Shown here: positions 17,935-27,205 of the stretch, piece by piece
Position numbering within the stretch: position 1 is the stretch's first letter
Layout of the letters: each line of letters opens with the position of its first letter
From: Methylocystis echinoides
GTDB lineage: Bacteria > Pseudomonadota > Alphaproteobacteria > Rhizobiales > Beijerinckiaceae
Direction: 5' to 3'
Assembly (NCBI RefSeq): GCF_027923385.1
Contig: NZ_BSEC01000001.1
Coordinates: forward strand, 3,818,001 to 3,882,000
Length of the DNA: 64,000 nt
Made by a program: the position numbers and the translations under genes
Notes under the pieces: generated by a model
Seen by the model: the letters and a program-made list of their open reading frames with translations, nothing else
What the model was told of the DNA's origin: nothing
The model's database searches: none

Positions 17935-17966
17935 AAAAAACGGATGCACCGGTGTATCCGATTTTC
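17935..17966. terminator. Bidirectional rho-independent terminator
   Basis: The stem CGGATGCA/TGTATCCG with loop CCGG (17941-17960) is followed by ATTTTCTT on the plus strand. On the minus strand it is followed by TTTTTTGTCATTTT. It probably ends transcription of the minus-strand gene at 18142-18564. Confidence 0.6.
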
Positions 17967-18141
17967 TTGCTCCCCCGACTTGGGCAATTGCCCTCGTCAG
18001 ATCGAGAGACTTTAACCCGAGTGGCCGAGGCTAATACACGGGATTCGAATGCTTCAATAGTGGGATTTTTGGGTCTATTCCGCGTGCGGCCTTTATAGTC
18101 AATCGCACCCCTTCAATGGTGAATTCTGACCTCGTTGCAAT

Positions 18142-18564
18142 CTAATTGCCGGAAAAGAGTGTTTCAAGCAATCCACGTGGAGGCGGTCTTTCCATCTCAG
18201 CTGGTTGTGCTTGTTCGGTTGTGACGTCCTGCGCGCTGGCAGCGATCCTCTTTTTATGAGTATGGAGCTTAGCCTTCCTTGGCTTGTCACGCTTGATTGC
18301 ACCGGTGGGCGTGTCATCCACTATCGGTTCGAGGGACTGAGCGACAGACGCAACTTCGCTTACCTTTGGAGCTTCTTCGATCTGTGCGACCTGCCGACGA
18401 GAGCGCATGTGACGAACATGTTCGTCAGGCAGATCGGGGCCCGTCGCCAACGTTGGCGCCGCTTGTACCGCATTATGGCAAGTGCTGAGCTTCGGTCCAT
18501 TGCTGGTGGCGCAGGCCGTTCCCAAAATTCCACCGAGCACGAAGGCGCTAATGAACTTGTACAT
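18142..18564 (-). CDS. Secreted/periplasmic hypothetical protein with basic C-terminus
   Basis: 140 residues from the ATG at 18564, preceded by GGAAG; the frame is open further upstream but only the shorter form gives a signal peptide (MYKFISAFVLGGILGTACATS). The Cys after GTA fits loosely with a lipobox, so a lipoprotein is possible. The mature part has no domain; it is rich in Lys/Arg near 105-120 (DKPRKAKLHTHKKR) and ends GLLETLFSGN. Function unknown. Confidence 0.55.
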   Translation of the reverse strand: MYKFISAFVLGGILGTACATSNGPKLSTCHNAVQAAPTLATGPDLPDEHVRHMRSRRQVAQIEEAPKVSEVASVAQSLEPIVDDTPTGAIKRDKPRKAKLHTHKKRIAASAQDVTTEQAQPAEMERPPPRGLLETLFSGN

Positions 18565-18954
18565 AGGAGAACTTCCAAGCAGGAACTTTCCACGCCTTCG
18601 AAAGCGCGGAGCCAGCCCCATAGGAAGATCGTATCTTCCTTCCCGCCATGACCGAACAGAACATCGACAAGACGGTGAATGAAATCCTAATTCCACTGAG
18701 GTTGCAGCTTTAGACAAAGGCTGTTTGGCGCCCGGTGTCGACGACTCTGCACCCGAGCAGTCGGATAAGCATCAAATGCCCAATGCAGAGGCTTCTAGCA
18801 CCGTCATATTGGCAGTCTTGCTGGTCGAGGCGTTCCATCACTGCGTATTTGCTACCCCATCGACGAACAGCATCCGTTTGCCGCCTCGCGAAACATTTAT
18901 CGTAAGCAGTCTCTCTGTGGGTTGCGACACGCCAACGCAACCGAGGAACTGCCG
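18565..18954. other. Gene-free spacer before the IS256 remnant
   Basis: No gene recognised. The left terminal inverted repeat expected for the following IS256-family element could not be found, which suggests its left end is lost. Confidence 0.4.
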
Positions 18955-19458
18955 ATGACCGATGAGATGATGAACCTGCGCGCGCTCGCGGCGAAGGCTC
19001 CCGACGCCGATATTTACGCGAGATCATCGGCTTCGCCGCCGAGCGGCTGATGGAGTTGGAGGTTGGAACGTTAACCGGGGCGGCCTGCGGGGGAAAGGGG
19101 CCCGGAACGCCTCGCCCAGCGCAACGGCTACCGCGATCGGACCTTTGAGACGCGGCCGGCGCCGTGGGAAGAAATCGACGAGCGGGTGAAAGCTTTCCTC
19201 GAGCGGCCGATCAAAGGCGACTGGCCCTACCTCTGGATCGACGCGAATCCGATTAAACGGCTGAACGGCGAGATCAAGCGCAGGATCGAGGTGGTCGGCA
19301 TCTTCCCCAACGAAGACGTCGTCGTCCGCCTCGTCGGCGCGATCCTGCTGGAGCAGAAGGACGAGTGGGCCGCGCAGCGAAGCCGCTACATGACGCTGGA
19401 AACGATCGCCCCGTTGCGCGATGATCCCGTCGTCGGGCTGCCTGCCTTGGCCGCCTGA
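18955..19458 (+). pseudogene. IS256-family transposase with frameshifts and a large internal deletion
   Basis: The start reads MTDEMMNLRALAAKAPDAD, then frameshifts into REIIGFAAERLMELEVG and LAQRNGYRDRTFETR, all typical of the IS256 N-terminus. From 19186 a single frame reads VKAFLERPIKGDWPYLWIDA and jumps straight to NPIKRLNGEIKRR ... VGIFPNED ... SRYMTLETIAPL, the normal C-terminus. The ~200-residue catalytic middle between 'WIDA' and 'NPI' is missing, so the deletion fused the two ends in frame. Inactive. Confidence 0.85.
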
Positions 19459-19489
19459 CCAGCCCGGCCCTCGCCGGCGACCATGAGAC

Positions 19490-19523
19490 CGTGCTCACCT
19501 AAACCACTTCGCGGGACACGACC
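19490..19523 (+). repeat. Probable right end of the IS256-family element
   Basis: gtgctcacctaaaccacttc followed by gcgggacacgac resembles the right terminal inverted repeat that follows IS256-type transposase genes. No matching left end is visible. Confidence 0.4.
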
Positions 19524-19790
19524 CTGCCTTTTTTCGGGGGCGCCCTGTCGTTAGCAACGGGAAGAAGGTCAGCAAGGGCATCACGAAGGCTCTCGCCCAA
19601 GCCGGGGCCGCTCCGCCACAGTCGAATCGAAAATGGGCACGTTGGCTAAGCTTGCCAAATCGAGGGGCTGAACGTTCGAAGTCGTCCCGGATGACGCGGC
19701 GCCATCCAAAATGGTTGTGGGACGATTTGGTGTCGTCAAACCCGAGCCAGCAGGAAAAATTCTTTAAAAACAGCAGGATAATTGGCGTTC

Positions 19791-19880
19791 TGGCGGAGGG
19801 GGCGGGATTCGAACCCGCGATACGGTTTCCCGTATACACACTTTCCAGGCGTGCGCCTTCAACCACTCGGCCACCCCTCC
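19791..19880 (-). tRNA. tRNA-Ser (anticodon GGA)
   Basis: 90 nt with encoded CCA. Acceptor GGAGGGG/CCCCTCC, D-loop GCCGAGTGGTTGAAGGC, anticodon loop CTGGAAA with GGA, a long class-II variable arm with the ATACGGGAAACCGTAT stem, and TTCGAATC in the T arm. Confidence 0.95.
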
Positions 19881-20091
19881 AGTGGCGCGCACTATATTCA
19901 TGCCCGAGCAGAACGCAAATGCTGAATGCGTCTCGCCCTCGAAACCCTCGCGGGGACAAAAAATCGAGCATTTGCCGCAGGATACGGCGCCTGTGTCGTC
20001 CGGCGCCGTCCGCCCTTGATCGTCCCCGCCCCCCATGCTATCTGCGGCGCACCACACAGTCTTCGGCCCCATGGCCGAATCAGCGCGCCGC

Positions 20092-20181
20092 GGAGAGGTG
20101 GCTGAGTGGTTGAAAGCACCGCACTCGAAATGCGGCATACGGGCAACCGTATCGGGGGTTCAAATCCCTCCCTCTCCGCCA
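20092..20181 (+). tRNA. tRNA-Ser (anticodon CGA)
   Basis: 90 nt with encoded CCA. Acceptor GGAGAGG/CCTCTCC, anticodon stem-loop CCGCA-CTCGAAA-TGCGG, long variable arm ATACGGGCAACCGTAT, and T arm GGTTCAAATCC. It lies 211 nt from, and opposite to, the tRNA-Ser(GGA) gene, with a nearly identical variable arm. Confidence 0.95.
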
Positions 20182-20332
20182 CGCTTCCCCGGGAAGAAAT
20201 TCGAGGGCTGCCCGCCCAGTATTATTGTGGCTACGACGTCGAGGGTTTGAAGCGCCGCTCCAGCTGCGTCGAGAAGCCCAGCCTGTCGAACCTCCGCCAC
20301 CTAAGCGATTGCGGCGCCCGGCGGCGGACCGA

Positions 20333-20848
20333 CTAGACAAGGTAAAGACCCGGATTGGCTAACACCACGTCGCGCACCGCCTGATGATACTTGATGTATC
20401 CCGTGCAGCGGCATAAGTGGCCGTCCAGCGCCTCGGCGATCGCGCTCTCCAGCTTAGCGCGCGGCACTTTGTTCCTGGCCAGATTCTCCAGAAAGACCTG
20501 ACCCTCCGCCAGAAATCCGGCTGTGCAGTAGCCGCATTGAAAAGCGAAGTGATCCACGAATGCTTTCTGAAGGTCGGAGAGTGCGCCGTTCCTCGCGTGC
20601 CCCTCGATGGTTCGTATGCTCTTTCCATTAAAATTCACCGCCGGAACGATGCAGGTTGGACTGGTGCTGCTCGTTCCGTCCGGATCATCGACAATGATGG
20701 CGCAGCTCAGGCATTGACCGACGCCACAGCCGAATTTCGTTCCGGTGAGGCCGAGATACTCACGCAAAAAGCTGTTCATCGAGAGATCGTCGCGCACCTC
20801 CTGCGGACCATAAACATGCCCATTGATCGTTATCCGGACAGTTGTCAC
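20333..20848 (-). CDS. [2Fe-2S] subunit of a molybdenum hydroxylase (IorA/CoxS-like)
   Basis: 171 residues with two iron-sulfur binding regions of the xanthine-dehydrogenase family: plant-ferredoxin type GCGVGQCLSC (cluster II) and QCGYC ... CRCTGY (cluster I). It passes electrons from the molybdenum subunit to an acceptor. Its ATG overlaps the stop of the upstream large-subunit gene by 4 nt (ATGA), so the two are translationally coupled. No FAD subunit is nearby, as in isoquinoline-1-oxidoreductase-type enzymes that use a membrane cytochrome as acceptor. Confidence 0.88.
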   Translation of the reverse strand: MTTVRITINGHVYGPQEVRDDLSMNSFLREYLGLTGTKFGCGVGQCLSCAIIVDDPDGTSSTSPTCIVPAVNFNGKSIRTIEGHARNGALSDLQKAFVDHFAFQCGYCTAGFLAEGQVFLENLARNKVPRAKLESAIAEALDGHLCRCTGYIKYHQAVRDVVLANPGLYLV

Positions 20849-23616
20849 GTGAGCGCCTCCTTGAGCATGGACTGCGTGACTGGCAAGGAATTGAACCGGC
20901 GGCCGGTTGCATCGAAGATCGCGTTCAAGAGTGCGGGGACAACGGGAATCATCACGACCTCGGCCATGCCTTTGGGTCGCTCATTCGGCAGCGGAGGCAA
21001 CATCTCGATCTCGAGCGCCTGCAAGGGCAGGTTTGAGCCGCGCGCGACGGTGTATTGATCCAGGTTCCACTGACCATTTCCGGGGCCGTCTTCGTAAGGC
21101 GGCAAGGACTCGAGCAACGTATAGCCAACGCCCATCGCAAAGCCGCCCTGCGCCTGTCCGATCACAATTTCCGGCGTCAGCGGCTTGCCGCATTCGAATA
21201 CGCTGTAAGCTTTCGCGATCCGCAAGGCGCCGCTTGCGCGCTCGATTTCCACCCTTACGAGCGTGCCGCACAAGGAAGTGTAGGAGGATCCAAACCGAAG
21301 ATTTTCCATAGGCGGAAACTCGACATTCTTTCGATCGAGTCGAATGAAATCACCCGCCCCCTCGCGAATGGCCAATGCATCGAGCTCCGCGGCCCAGGGA
21401 TGTCCGTGAATATCAAAAGTCGCCCTGGACCACGCCCACCGACAAAAGCTGTGTCCCATTGCCGCGGTCACACCACCTTTGGCGTGCGCCTTTGCCGCGA
21501 TCTCGGATAGTGGCAAGGGCCTTAACCCCGGGGCCACGAGTTGTCCGCCCTCCCAGCGCGCCAGCGATTGCGCCGCTCGCGGATCCGTCGCTGAGAGACC
21601 CCACAGGTCGAGCGCCGCAGGCCACAGACCGAATTGGAAGATGATCCGCGCGGCTTCGTTGGCGGCGTGCGTTCCGACATGCGCTCCTTCCGAGGCGGCG
21701 GAGGATGAACTGATCGCCGGGACCCAGCGCGGATTGCGCTTCAACGAGTCTTGCGTCTTCTGGTCCATTTTGTCGGGATCGACGGAAGCGACCAGTTCGA
21801 GCGCTGAGAAAGCCTTGATGTTTGCAACCAGCACTTGATCGGCCACGCCCCCCAAATGGGCCGCGACACGATTGGCGAGCGCCGTTCCAATTCCGTTGCC
21901 CATTTCCACCTGGTCGGAATATATGGAAATCCGGCCTTCCTGGTCGATCTCCACGGAGGAGAGGCTGCAGTCGGCTATGCCGCCGTAATCCTTCGTGACA
22001 CAGGCCACGCCCGTACCGACGAGCACGCCCTTCTGTCCGCCACGCGCCTTTTCTTCTGCGCGCTGGCGCCAAATTGGATGCCGCTCCAGCTTCTCCAATA
22101 TCTCAGGCGTGCGGACCGAAACTGCATATGTGTTCCCCGCCAGCGTGCGGCCACCCGGCTTGAGCGCATTACGGCGCCGGAAATCTATGGGGTCGATCCC
22201 TAGAGTCGAGGCCGCTTCGTCGATCAGGACCTCCAGCGCCGTCATTGTCTGTAATGTGCCATATCCACGCATCGACCCGGCGGTCACGGCGCGTGAATGC
22301 AGGGCGACGGTGGTAATATCGACTTTCGGGATATCGTAGACGCCAATCGCGCCATTCGCGCCGACAACGGCCACGCTGGCGGAAAAATTGGCGAGGCCGC
22401 CGCCATCCAGGACGTGATCGCCAGCGAAGGCAGTAATCTTTCCGCTCGATTTGTCTATCCCGATGCGCGTCCGAATTTTGAACGGGTGTCTCTTTATGCC
22501 TGACTGGAACTGCTGATAGCGGTCATGCGCAAGGCGGACCGGCTGACCGGGAAGGAACATGGCGGCGAGCGCGACGTAGAGCGGGAAGGGCGTATGGTCG
22601 CGCCCGCCAAACCCGCCGCCAACCGCCGCAAAATGCGCATTTATCTTTTTCGGCTTGAAATTGGCCCTGGCCTTTCCGAGAAGCGTTTCGATGGAGCCCG
22701 CTGCTTCGTAAGGCGACTGCACGCCAAGCACGAGTGCGAGTTCCTTACTCTTGGCGTCGTACCACGCCAGACCGCATTCAGGTTCAAGGAACATGGGATC
22801 GACAGACTGGGTTGCGAATTCCCGATCGAGCACCAGAAGCGATGGGTTATCGCCGCGTAGTTCCGCGCGAATTTTTTCGCCATAGCTTGCCGCTTTAACA
22901 TAAGCCTGACCCGTGGGAACCGGCAGGCGCTTCCACACCGGTTCCTGGTTTTTCTTGAAAAATCCCGGGCTGACCCAGCCGTCCTTCAGTGGCGAATGAA
23001 TATCCGGCGCATCGGGCGTGCTTCCCGCCACACGCGTAAACCTGAACGCGCCATAATTCTTCCCGACGACAGGACCCGTTTCCTTTCCGAATTTAGCAGG
23101 ATGAAAGTCACGCAAAACCGTGCGCGCCTGATCGTAATGGTCGAACTCTTCGTAAATCAGCAGAGCAACCGGCTGACCAAGGTAGAGAGGCGTCTTTCCG
23201 ACCGGGCAGAAGAGATCGCCGGCATAATATCCGGGAACCTGCGCGCGGATACGCTTAAGATCGGACGCCGTCACCACGACGGAGGGTTTCAGCACGCCCG
23301 TCAAATGTGAGAGATCCAGGCCGGCATAGACGTGCGTCGCGTCTGGCGCCCTGACAAGCACTGCATGCGCGGTGCGGGACGGCCATCCGGGGAGGTCCAC
23401 GGCGCGGAAGTCCGAGGCGTAAAACTTGGCCCCCGTGACTTTGGGCGCCGCATCAATCCGGCCTCTGCCTGTGGCCGCCGGGTTCCAGTTCTTTCGACCC
23501 GGAAGGGTTTCCCGCACGTCGAATTCCGGTTCGTCCGCGAGCGCAAGCCGTGAAAGGGAGAGCGCGATGCCGCTCGCAGCAATAAATTTCGCGAACTCGC
23601 GCCGAGTCGTCCTCAT
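20845..23616 (-). CDS. Tat-exported molybdopterin-binding large subunit of an aldehyde/isoquinoline oxidoreductase-type enzyme
   Basis: 923 residues. The N-terminus carries a twin-arginine signal (TRREFAKF then AASGIALSLSRLALA), so the enzyme is exported folded to the periplasm. The body has the xanthine-dehydrogenase-family large-subunit arrangement with the Gly-rich molybdenum-pterin loops FAAVGGGFGGRDHT and RGYG, and a late conserved IGQAQGGFAMGVGYTLLE-type segment (shown in part). It pairs with the [2Fe-2S] subunit encoded downstream with a 4-nt overlap. The substrate cannot be told; aldehydes or N-heterocycles are usual for the family. Confidence 0.88.
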   Translation of the reverse strand: MRTTRREFAKFIAASGIALSLSRLALADEPEFDVRETLPGRKNWNPAATGRGRIDAAPKVTGAKFYASDFRAVDLPGWPSRTAHAVLVRAPDATHVYAGLDLSHLTGVLKPSVVVTASDLKRIRAQVPGYYAGDLFCPVGKTPLYLGQPVALLIYEEFDHYDQARTVLRDFHPAKFGKETGPVVGKNYGAFRFTRVAGSTPDAPDIHSPLKDGWVSPGFFKKNQEPVWKRLPVPTGQAYVKAASYGEKIRAELRGDNPSLLVLDREFATQSVDPMFLEPECGLAWYDAKSKELALVLGVQSPYEAAGSIETLLGKARANFKPKKINAHFAAVGGGFGGRDHTPFPLYVALAAMFLPGQPVRLAHDRYQQFQSGIKRHPFKIRTRIGIDKSSGKITAFAGDHVLDGGGLANFSASVAVVGANGAIGVYDIPKVDITTVALHSRAVTAGSMRGYGTLQTMTALEVLIDEAASTLGIDPIDFRRRNALKPGGRTLAGNTYAVSVRTPEILEKLERHPIWRQRAEEKARGGQKGVLVGTGVACVTKDYGGIADCSLSSVEIDQEGRISIYSDQVEMGNGIGTALANRVAAHLGGVADQVLVANIKAFSALELVASVDPDKMDQKTQDSLKRNPRWVPAISSSSAASEGAHVGTHAANEAARIIFQFGLWPAALDLWGLSATDPRAAQSLARWEGGQLVAPGLRPLPLSEIAAKAHAKGGVTAAMGHSFCRWAWSRATFDIHGHPWAAELDALAIREGAGDFIRLDRKNVEFPPMENLRFGSSYTSLCGTLVRVEIERASGALRIAKAYSVFECGKPLTPEIVIGQAQGGFAMGVGYTLLESLPPYEDGPGNGQWNLDQYTVARGSNLPLQALEIEMLPPLPNERPKGMAEVVMIPVVPALLNAIFDATGRRFNSLPVTQSMLKEALT

Positions 23617-24036
23617 CTCTTCACCATTCTGTCAGGCCGTCCCCACAACTATCGCACTTACTATTCCCAAGCGGCAACCGGAAGTTCGCTAAGCCCCTCA
23701 TCGGCAAATGCCCGAGAGTCTCAGTGTTCCAGTAAGGCGACTGGTCGATCTGGAGCCATTCCAGGAGGCCGGCAAAATTATGGGTTATTGTTTGGCGGAC
23801 CAGGCGTCGGGATGCAGGTCAAGATTGGCTGAAGATACAAAGTATTCGGCAGGATGGCGGCTGATAACATCCCTGGAAAATCAACTCGGCGCGCTGGCTG
23901 AATCTGTTGCTGTTCAGGAAGCGACAACACCATGCCTGCGCCAAAACCGTCATCCGGCCGGGTGTCGAATATGGAAAAAGTGCTGCGCATCCGCAGCCGC
24001 GTCAGGGATAACGCTGCTCCCCTGCAGGCAATGAAA
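23617..24036. other. Gene-free spacer
   Basis: No gene recognised in about 420 nt. It should contain the promoter of the minus-strand oxidoreductase operon at its left side; no motif could be fixed. Confidence 0.45.
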
Positions 24037-24063
24037 AAGCCCGGCCGAAGCCGGGCTTTTCGT
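24037..24063 (-). terminator. Rho-independent terminator of the Omp25-like gene
   Basis: AGCCCGGCC-GAA-GCCGGGCT (stem with flanking AAAA/TTTT) lies 40 nt after the stop of the porin gene on the minus strand and is followed there by a T run. Confidence 0.85.
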
Positions 24064-24099
24064 ATTTTCGAGCGTCTGTCAGGGGCCGCGCCCCCGATC

Positions 24100-24918
24100 T
24101 CAGTAGCCCGCGATCGCCGGAGCCGAGGCGCCCCAGTTGAAGTGATAGTTCAGACCCGCACGAACGGTGTTGATCTGCGGGTGATTATGATAGCCGACCT
24201 GGAAGCCGAAGGGGCCCGTGGCGCCGCCGCTGTTGAGATCGGTATAGAGATACTCGGCCTTGGCGGACCAGTTCGGCAGGAACATCCATTCGACGCCGCC
24301 GCCGGCGGTCCAGCCGGTGCGGGTGTTGGAGAAATTCGAGTAGCCGCCCGAAACGCCGCCATAGGCGAAGCCGGCCGTGCCGTAGAGCAGCAGCGTGGGC
24401 GTGATCAGGTAGCCCGCGCGGCCGCGAACCGTGCCAAACCAGTTGAGGGCGATGCCCGGATTGCCGCCCGGCGACAGCGGATAGAGATAATTGCCTGCGA
24501 AGTTCGGGTCCGGATAGAGGACAAAGTTGTTGTTGCCCCCCGACCTCATGCTCGTGCCCTGGATGTCGGTCTCAATGCCGACGAGGAAGCTCGGGCCGAA
24601 CTGATAGTTATAGCCAACCTGGCCGCCGCCCACGACGCCGCCGGCGTTGCCGCCGCCATTGCCGTTGCCCGGCAGCAGAAAGAGCTGCCCGTCGGCCGTC
24701 GAGACATAAGGGGTCAACTGGTTCGGGTTGACGCTATTGGCGCTCCAGCCGCCACCGAGATTCAGACCGGCGTAAAAGCCCGTCCAGAGCGGGGGCGGGG
24801 GCGGCGGGGGAACATAGGCCGGAGCCGCCTTGCGGCCGGGCAAGTCGGCTGCGACCGCGGCGCCGACGCTCAACGCGGCCATGGTGGCCGCCGCGATAAG
24901 ACCGATCTTTTTCATCAC
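24100..24918 (-). CDS. Omp25/RopB-like outer-membrane beta-barrel protein
   Basis: 272 residues. Signal peptide KKIGLIAAATMAALSVGAAVA ending near 22, then a Pro-rich linker (AYVPPPPPPP) and WTGFYAGLNLGGGWS, the standard opening of the Omp25-type 8-strand barrel of Hyphomicrobiales. Gly/Asn-rich loops follow, with VVGGGQVGYNYQFGPSFLVGIETD, and the chain ends on a strand in HFNWG. An abundant structural protein of the outer membrane. A strong terminator follows. Confidence 0.9.
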   Translation of the reverse strand: MMKKIGLIAAATMAALSVGAAVAADLPGRKAAPAYVPPPPPPPLWTGFYAGLNLGGGWSANSVNPNQLTPYVSTADGQLFLLPGNGNGGGNAGGVVGGGQVGYNYQFGPSFLVGIETDIQGTSMRSGGNNNFVLYPDPNFAGNYLYPLSPGGNPGIALNWFGTVRGRAGYLITPTLLLYGTAGFAYGGVSGGYSNFSNTRTGWTAGGGVEWMFLPNWSAKAEYLYTDLNSGGATGPFGFQVGYHNHPQINTVRAGLNYHFNWGASAPAIAGY

Positions 24919-25167
24919 TGAATCCTTACGCTTTCACTTTCGGGGGGAACGTGGACCGAAAGCTCGTCGCAACTGTGCGGCATCAAGCGCCGCGCGTCGA
25001 TCCAAAAGGGCGGACACGGTGAATAAAGAGTCAATTTTAATCAAATGCGAATGTTCGGATTAACGCCTCGCCAACCATGCTGCGCGTCACCAGAGCGAGG
25101 GCCCCGGCGGAACATGGGCGCTCGCGCCGCTGTTGAAGCCTGTCAACCCAATCCATGGAGGTGGATC

Positions 25168-25434
25168 ATGGAAAGCAGCCCATCGGGAACCCGGGCCTTC
25201 ACGCGCATCGTCGTGGCGCTTTGCGTGGGCTTCGCGATCACGTCGCTCTTTGCGACGCCATCCTTCGCTGGAAAGCCGGGCGCGGTTATGCGGCAGGATC
25301 TCACCTACGCTGGCCGTTGCGGCCTCTTCCAATTGTCGCCCAACAACCAGAGGGTCTGGTACCGCTACGATCTTCGTAGATGGACGTATGGAGACGAGCG
25401 AGATTTTTCCTGCTTCATCCTCGAAAATGACTAG
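25168..25434 (+). CDS. Small secreted hypothetical protein
   Basis: 88 residues from the ATG at 25168, directly after GGAGGTG. Signal peptide FTRIVVALCVGFAITSLFATPSFA. The ~55-residue mature part has two Cys (AGRCGLF, FSCFIL) and a WYRYDLRRWTYGDE stretch. No family recognised. Confidence 0.6.
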   Translation: MESSPSGTRAFTRIVVALCVGFAITSLFATPSFAGKPGAVMRQDLTYAGRCGLFQLSPNNQRVWYRYDLRRWTYGDERDFSCFILEND

Positions 25435-25467
25435 GCGGCTGCGGCGACCGCGCAGTGACCGGCGTCT

Positions 25468-25758
25468 CTAGACGTCTGTCGCGCGCGTGCGCGTTTCATG
25501 CGCCGCCCCCAGCATTTCCTTCATTGCGCGACGCAAGCCGTGCAACTGATCGAGCAGATGCAGGATGACGCCGACGCCGGGATCGTTAACGCCCATGTCC
25601 TTTCGCAATTCGTGAATCAATCGGGCGCGCGCCAGATCGATTTCACTGTAATCCCGCTCGCCGGATTGCTCGAGGGGGATCAGCCAGGCCTCCGTGATCC
25701 AAGCCTGCAGCGTCACGTGATCAAGCTCGGCCTGTTGTAGAAACTCCTGCTCTTTCAC
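25468..25758 (-). CDS. cbpM: CbpM-like chaperone modulator
   Basis: 96 residues, MerR-like helix-turn-helix fold: the N-terminal LQQAELDHVTLQAWITEAWL and YSEIDLARARLIHELRKDMGVN match CbpM, which binds the J domain of CbpA and inhibits it. The gene follows cbpA by 6 nt on the same strand, the usual order. Confidence 0.82.
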   Translation of the reverse strand: MKEQEFLQQAELDHVTLQAWITEAWLIPLEQSGERDYSEIDLARARLIHELRKDMGVNDPGVGVILHLLDQLHGLRRAMKEMLGAAHETRTRATDV

Positions 25759-25764
25759 GGTTCG

Positions 25765-26649
25765 TTACTCCATATCCTGACGCGGGTCATAGGGTGAAGC
25801 GGGTTTCCAGTTTGCAAGAAACGCCTCCAGCTCCGGCTCCGGCTGGGTCGGCGTCATGACTTTGAGCGTGACAAGCTGATCGCCGCGCTTGCCCGCCCGC
25901 AGGACGCCTCTGCCCTTCAGGCGCAAAACCGTTCCCGTCGTCGACTGCTTCGGAACTTTCAGGAATACCTTGCCGCCGGGCGTCGGCGTCTTCACCTCCG
26001 CGCCCAGCACCGCCTCCGTCACGGTGACCGGCAAATCGAGATGAATGTCGTCGCCCTCTCGTGTGAAAAAGCGGTGCGGCGCAATCGCGACTTCGATGAG
26101 CGCATCGCCGGCGTCTCCCGCGCCCGGCGCTGGCGCCCCCTTGCCGCGCAGGCGCAGCACCTGTCCCTCCTCGACGCCGGCCGGGATCGTGACCTGCAGC
26201 GCGCCGCCCTGTGGAAGGAGGATTTCCTTCTGCGCGCCATTCACGGCGTCGAGGAAATCGATCTCGAGCCGATAGAGCTGATCGACTCCGCGCGCGCCGC
26301 GCGCGCGGCGACGCAGGATTTCCGCGAGCACATCGTCGTCGGTAAAGTCGCCGTAGGCCGACTGCGACTCATATCGATCGCCGGCCGCCTCCGCATAATC
26401 ACGGTAATATCTGTGCTGGCGCCGCTCCGCGCCCGACGCGTCGATTTCCCCGGCGTCGTAGCGGCGGCGCCTTTCGGGGTCGGAGAGGAAATCATTGGCG
26501 CTCGAAACCTCCTTGAACCGTTCCTCGGCGCCCGTGTCTCCGGGGTTCAGGTCGGGATGCAGTTTCTTCGCCAGCCTCAGATAGGCCTTCTTGATCTCCT
26601 CGGGCGAAGCGGTTCGGGCGACGCCAAGCGTCTCATAGGGGTCTTTCAT
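25765..26649 (-). CDS. cbpA: CbpA-type DnaJ co-chaperone
   Basis: 294 residues from the ATG at 26649, where the J domain begins (MKDPYETLGV); the frame is open upstream without domain character. J domain with the HPD motif at KKLHPDLNPG, a flexible linker, then two DnaJ C-terminal substrate-binding subdomains. There is no Cys-rich zinc region, which separates CbpA from DnaJ. It stimulates Hsp70 ATPase activity and may bind curved DNA. cbpM follows 6 nt later. Confidence 0.88.
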   Translation of the reverse strand: MKDPYETLGVARTASPEEIKKAYLRLAKKLHPDLNPGDTGAEERFKEVSSANDFLSDPERRRRYDAGEIDASGAERRQHRYYRDYAEAAGDRYESQSAYGDFTDDDVLAEILRRRARGARGVDQLYRLEIDFLDAVNGAQKEILLPQGGALQVTIPAGVEEGQVLRLRGKGAPAPGAGDAGDALIEVAIAPHRFFTREGDDIHLDLPVTVTEAVLGAEVKTPTPGGKVFLKVPKQSTTGTVLRLKGRGVLRAGKRGDQLVTLKVMTPTQPEPELEAFLANWKPASPYDPRQDME

Positions 26650-26710
26650 GGCGGGCGAGGATAGTCGGACGGAAAGCGCCGTCAATGGCCGTCCCGCGCG
26701 AGCGCCGCCC

Positions 26711-27088
26711 TCAGTCCCGGCGCGACCACACCCATAGGCCCAGCGGCACGAGGGCGAACTCCATAAAGACATAGAGAAGCAGCAAGGGCGCCGGCCGGCC
26801 ATCGACAAGGAGGCTGACCAGACGGCCGGAAACCAGCCCGGCGCAGAAGATCACCGTCGTCAGCACGGCGACATTCCGATAGGCGTCGTGAAAGGCGGCG
26901 TAGAGCCAGAAAAATCCGAGCGCGAGATAAAGCCCCATCACCGCGCGCAGAATATGCGCCAGACTGGCGTCGAGCGGCGCGACGCCGAGAAAGGTCTGCG
27001 CGAACCAGGCGGGCGAGACGCCGTAGAGCAGCGCAATCGCGCCGACGGCCACGAAGGCGAAGATGAGGAAATATTTCTTGATCTGCAT
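26711..27088 (-). CDS. DUF4345 membrane protein
   Basis: 125 residues with four hydrophobic segments (about 5-25, 44-64, 73-92, 101-121). The pattern ILRAVMGLYLALGFFWLYAA is typical of DUF4345 inner-membrane proteins. Function unknown. Not obviously cotranscribed with its neighbours: a terminator separates it from the sulfatase gene. Confidence 0.75.
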   Translation of the reverse strand: MQIKKYFLIFAFVAVGAIALLYGVSPAWFAQTFLGVAPLDASLAHILRAVMGLYLALGFFWLYAAFHDAYRNVAVLTTVIFCAGLVSGRLVSLLVDGRPAPLLLLYVFMEFALVPLGLWVWSRRD

Positions 27089-27110
27089 GACGGGGCTCGA
27101 CGACCGCTGA

Positions 27111-27145
27111 AAGAAAAACAGGACCCGGCGCCTGGCCGGGTCCTG
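27111..27145 (-). terminator. Rho-independent terminator of the arylsulfatase gene
   Basis: CAGGACCCGG-CCAGGCG-CCGGGTCCTG followed by TTTTTCTTTC on the minus strand, 60 nt after the sulfatase stop. Confidence 0.85.
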
Positions 27146-27205
27146 TCCGCAGGAACCTTACCGCTTCCGGCAGCCCCCCAGCCCCCGGAACTTTCTATGC
27201 GCCTG

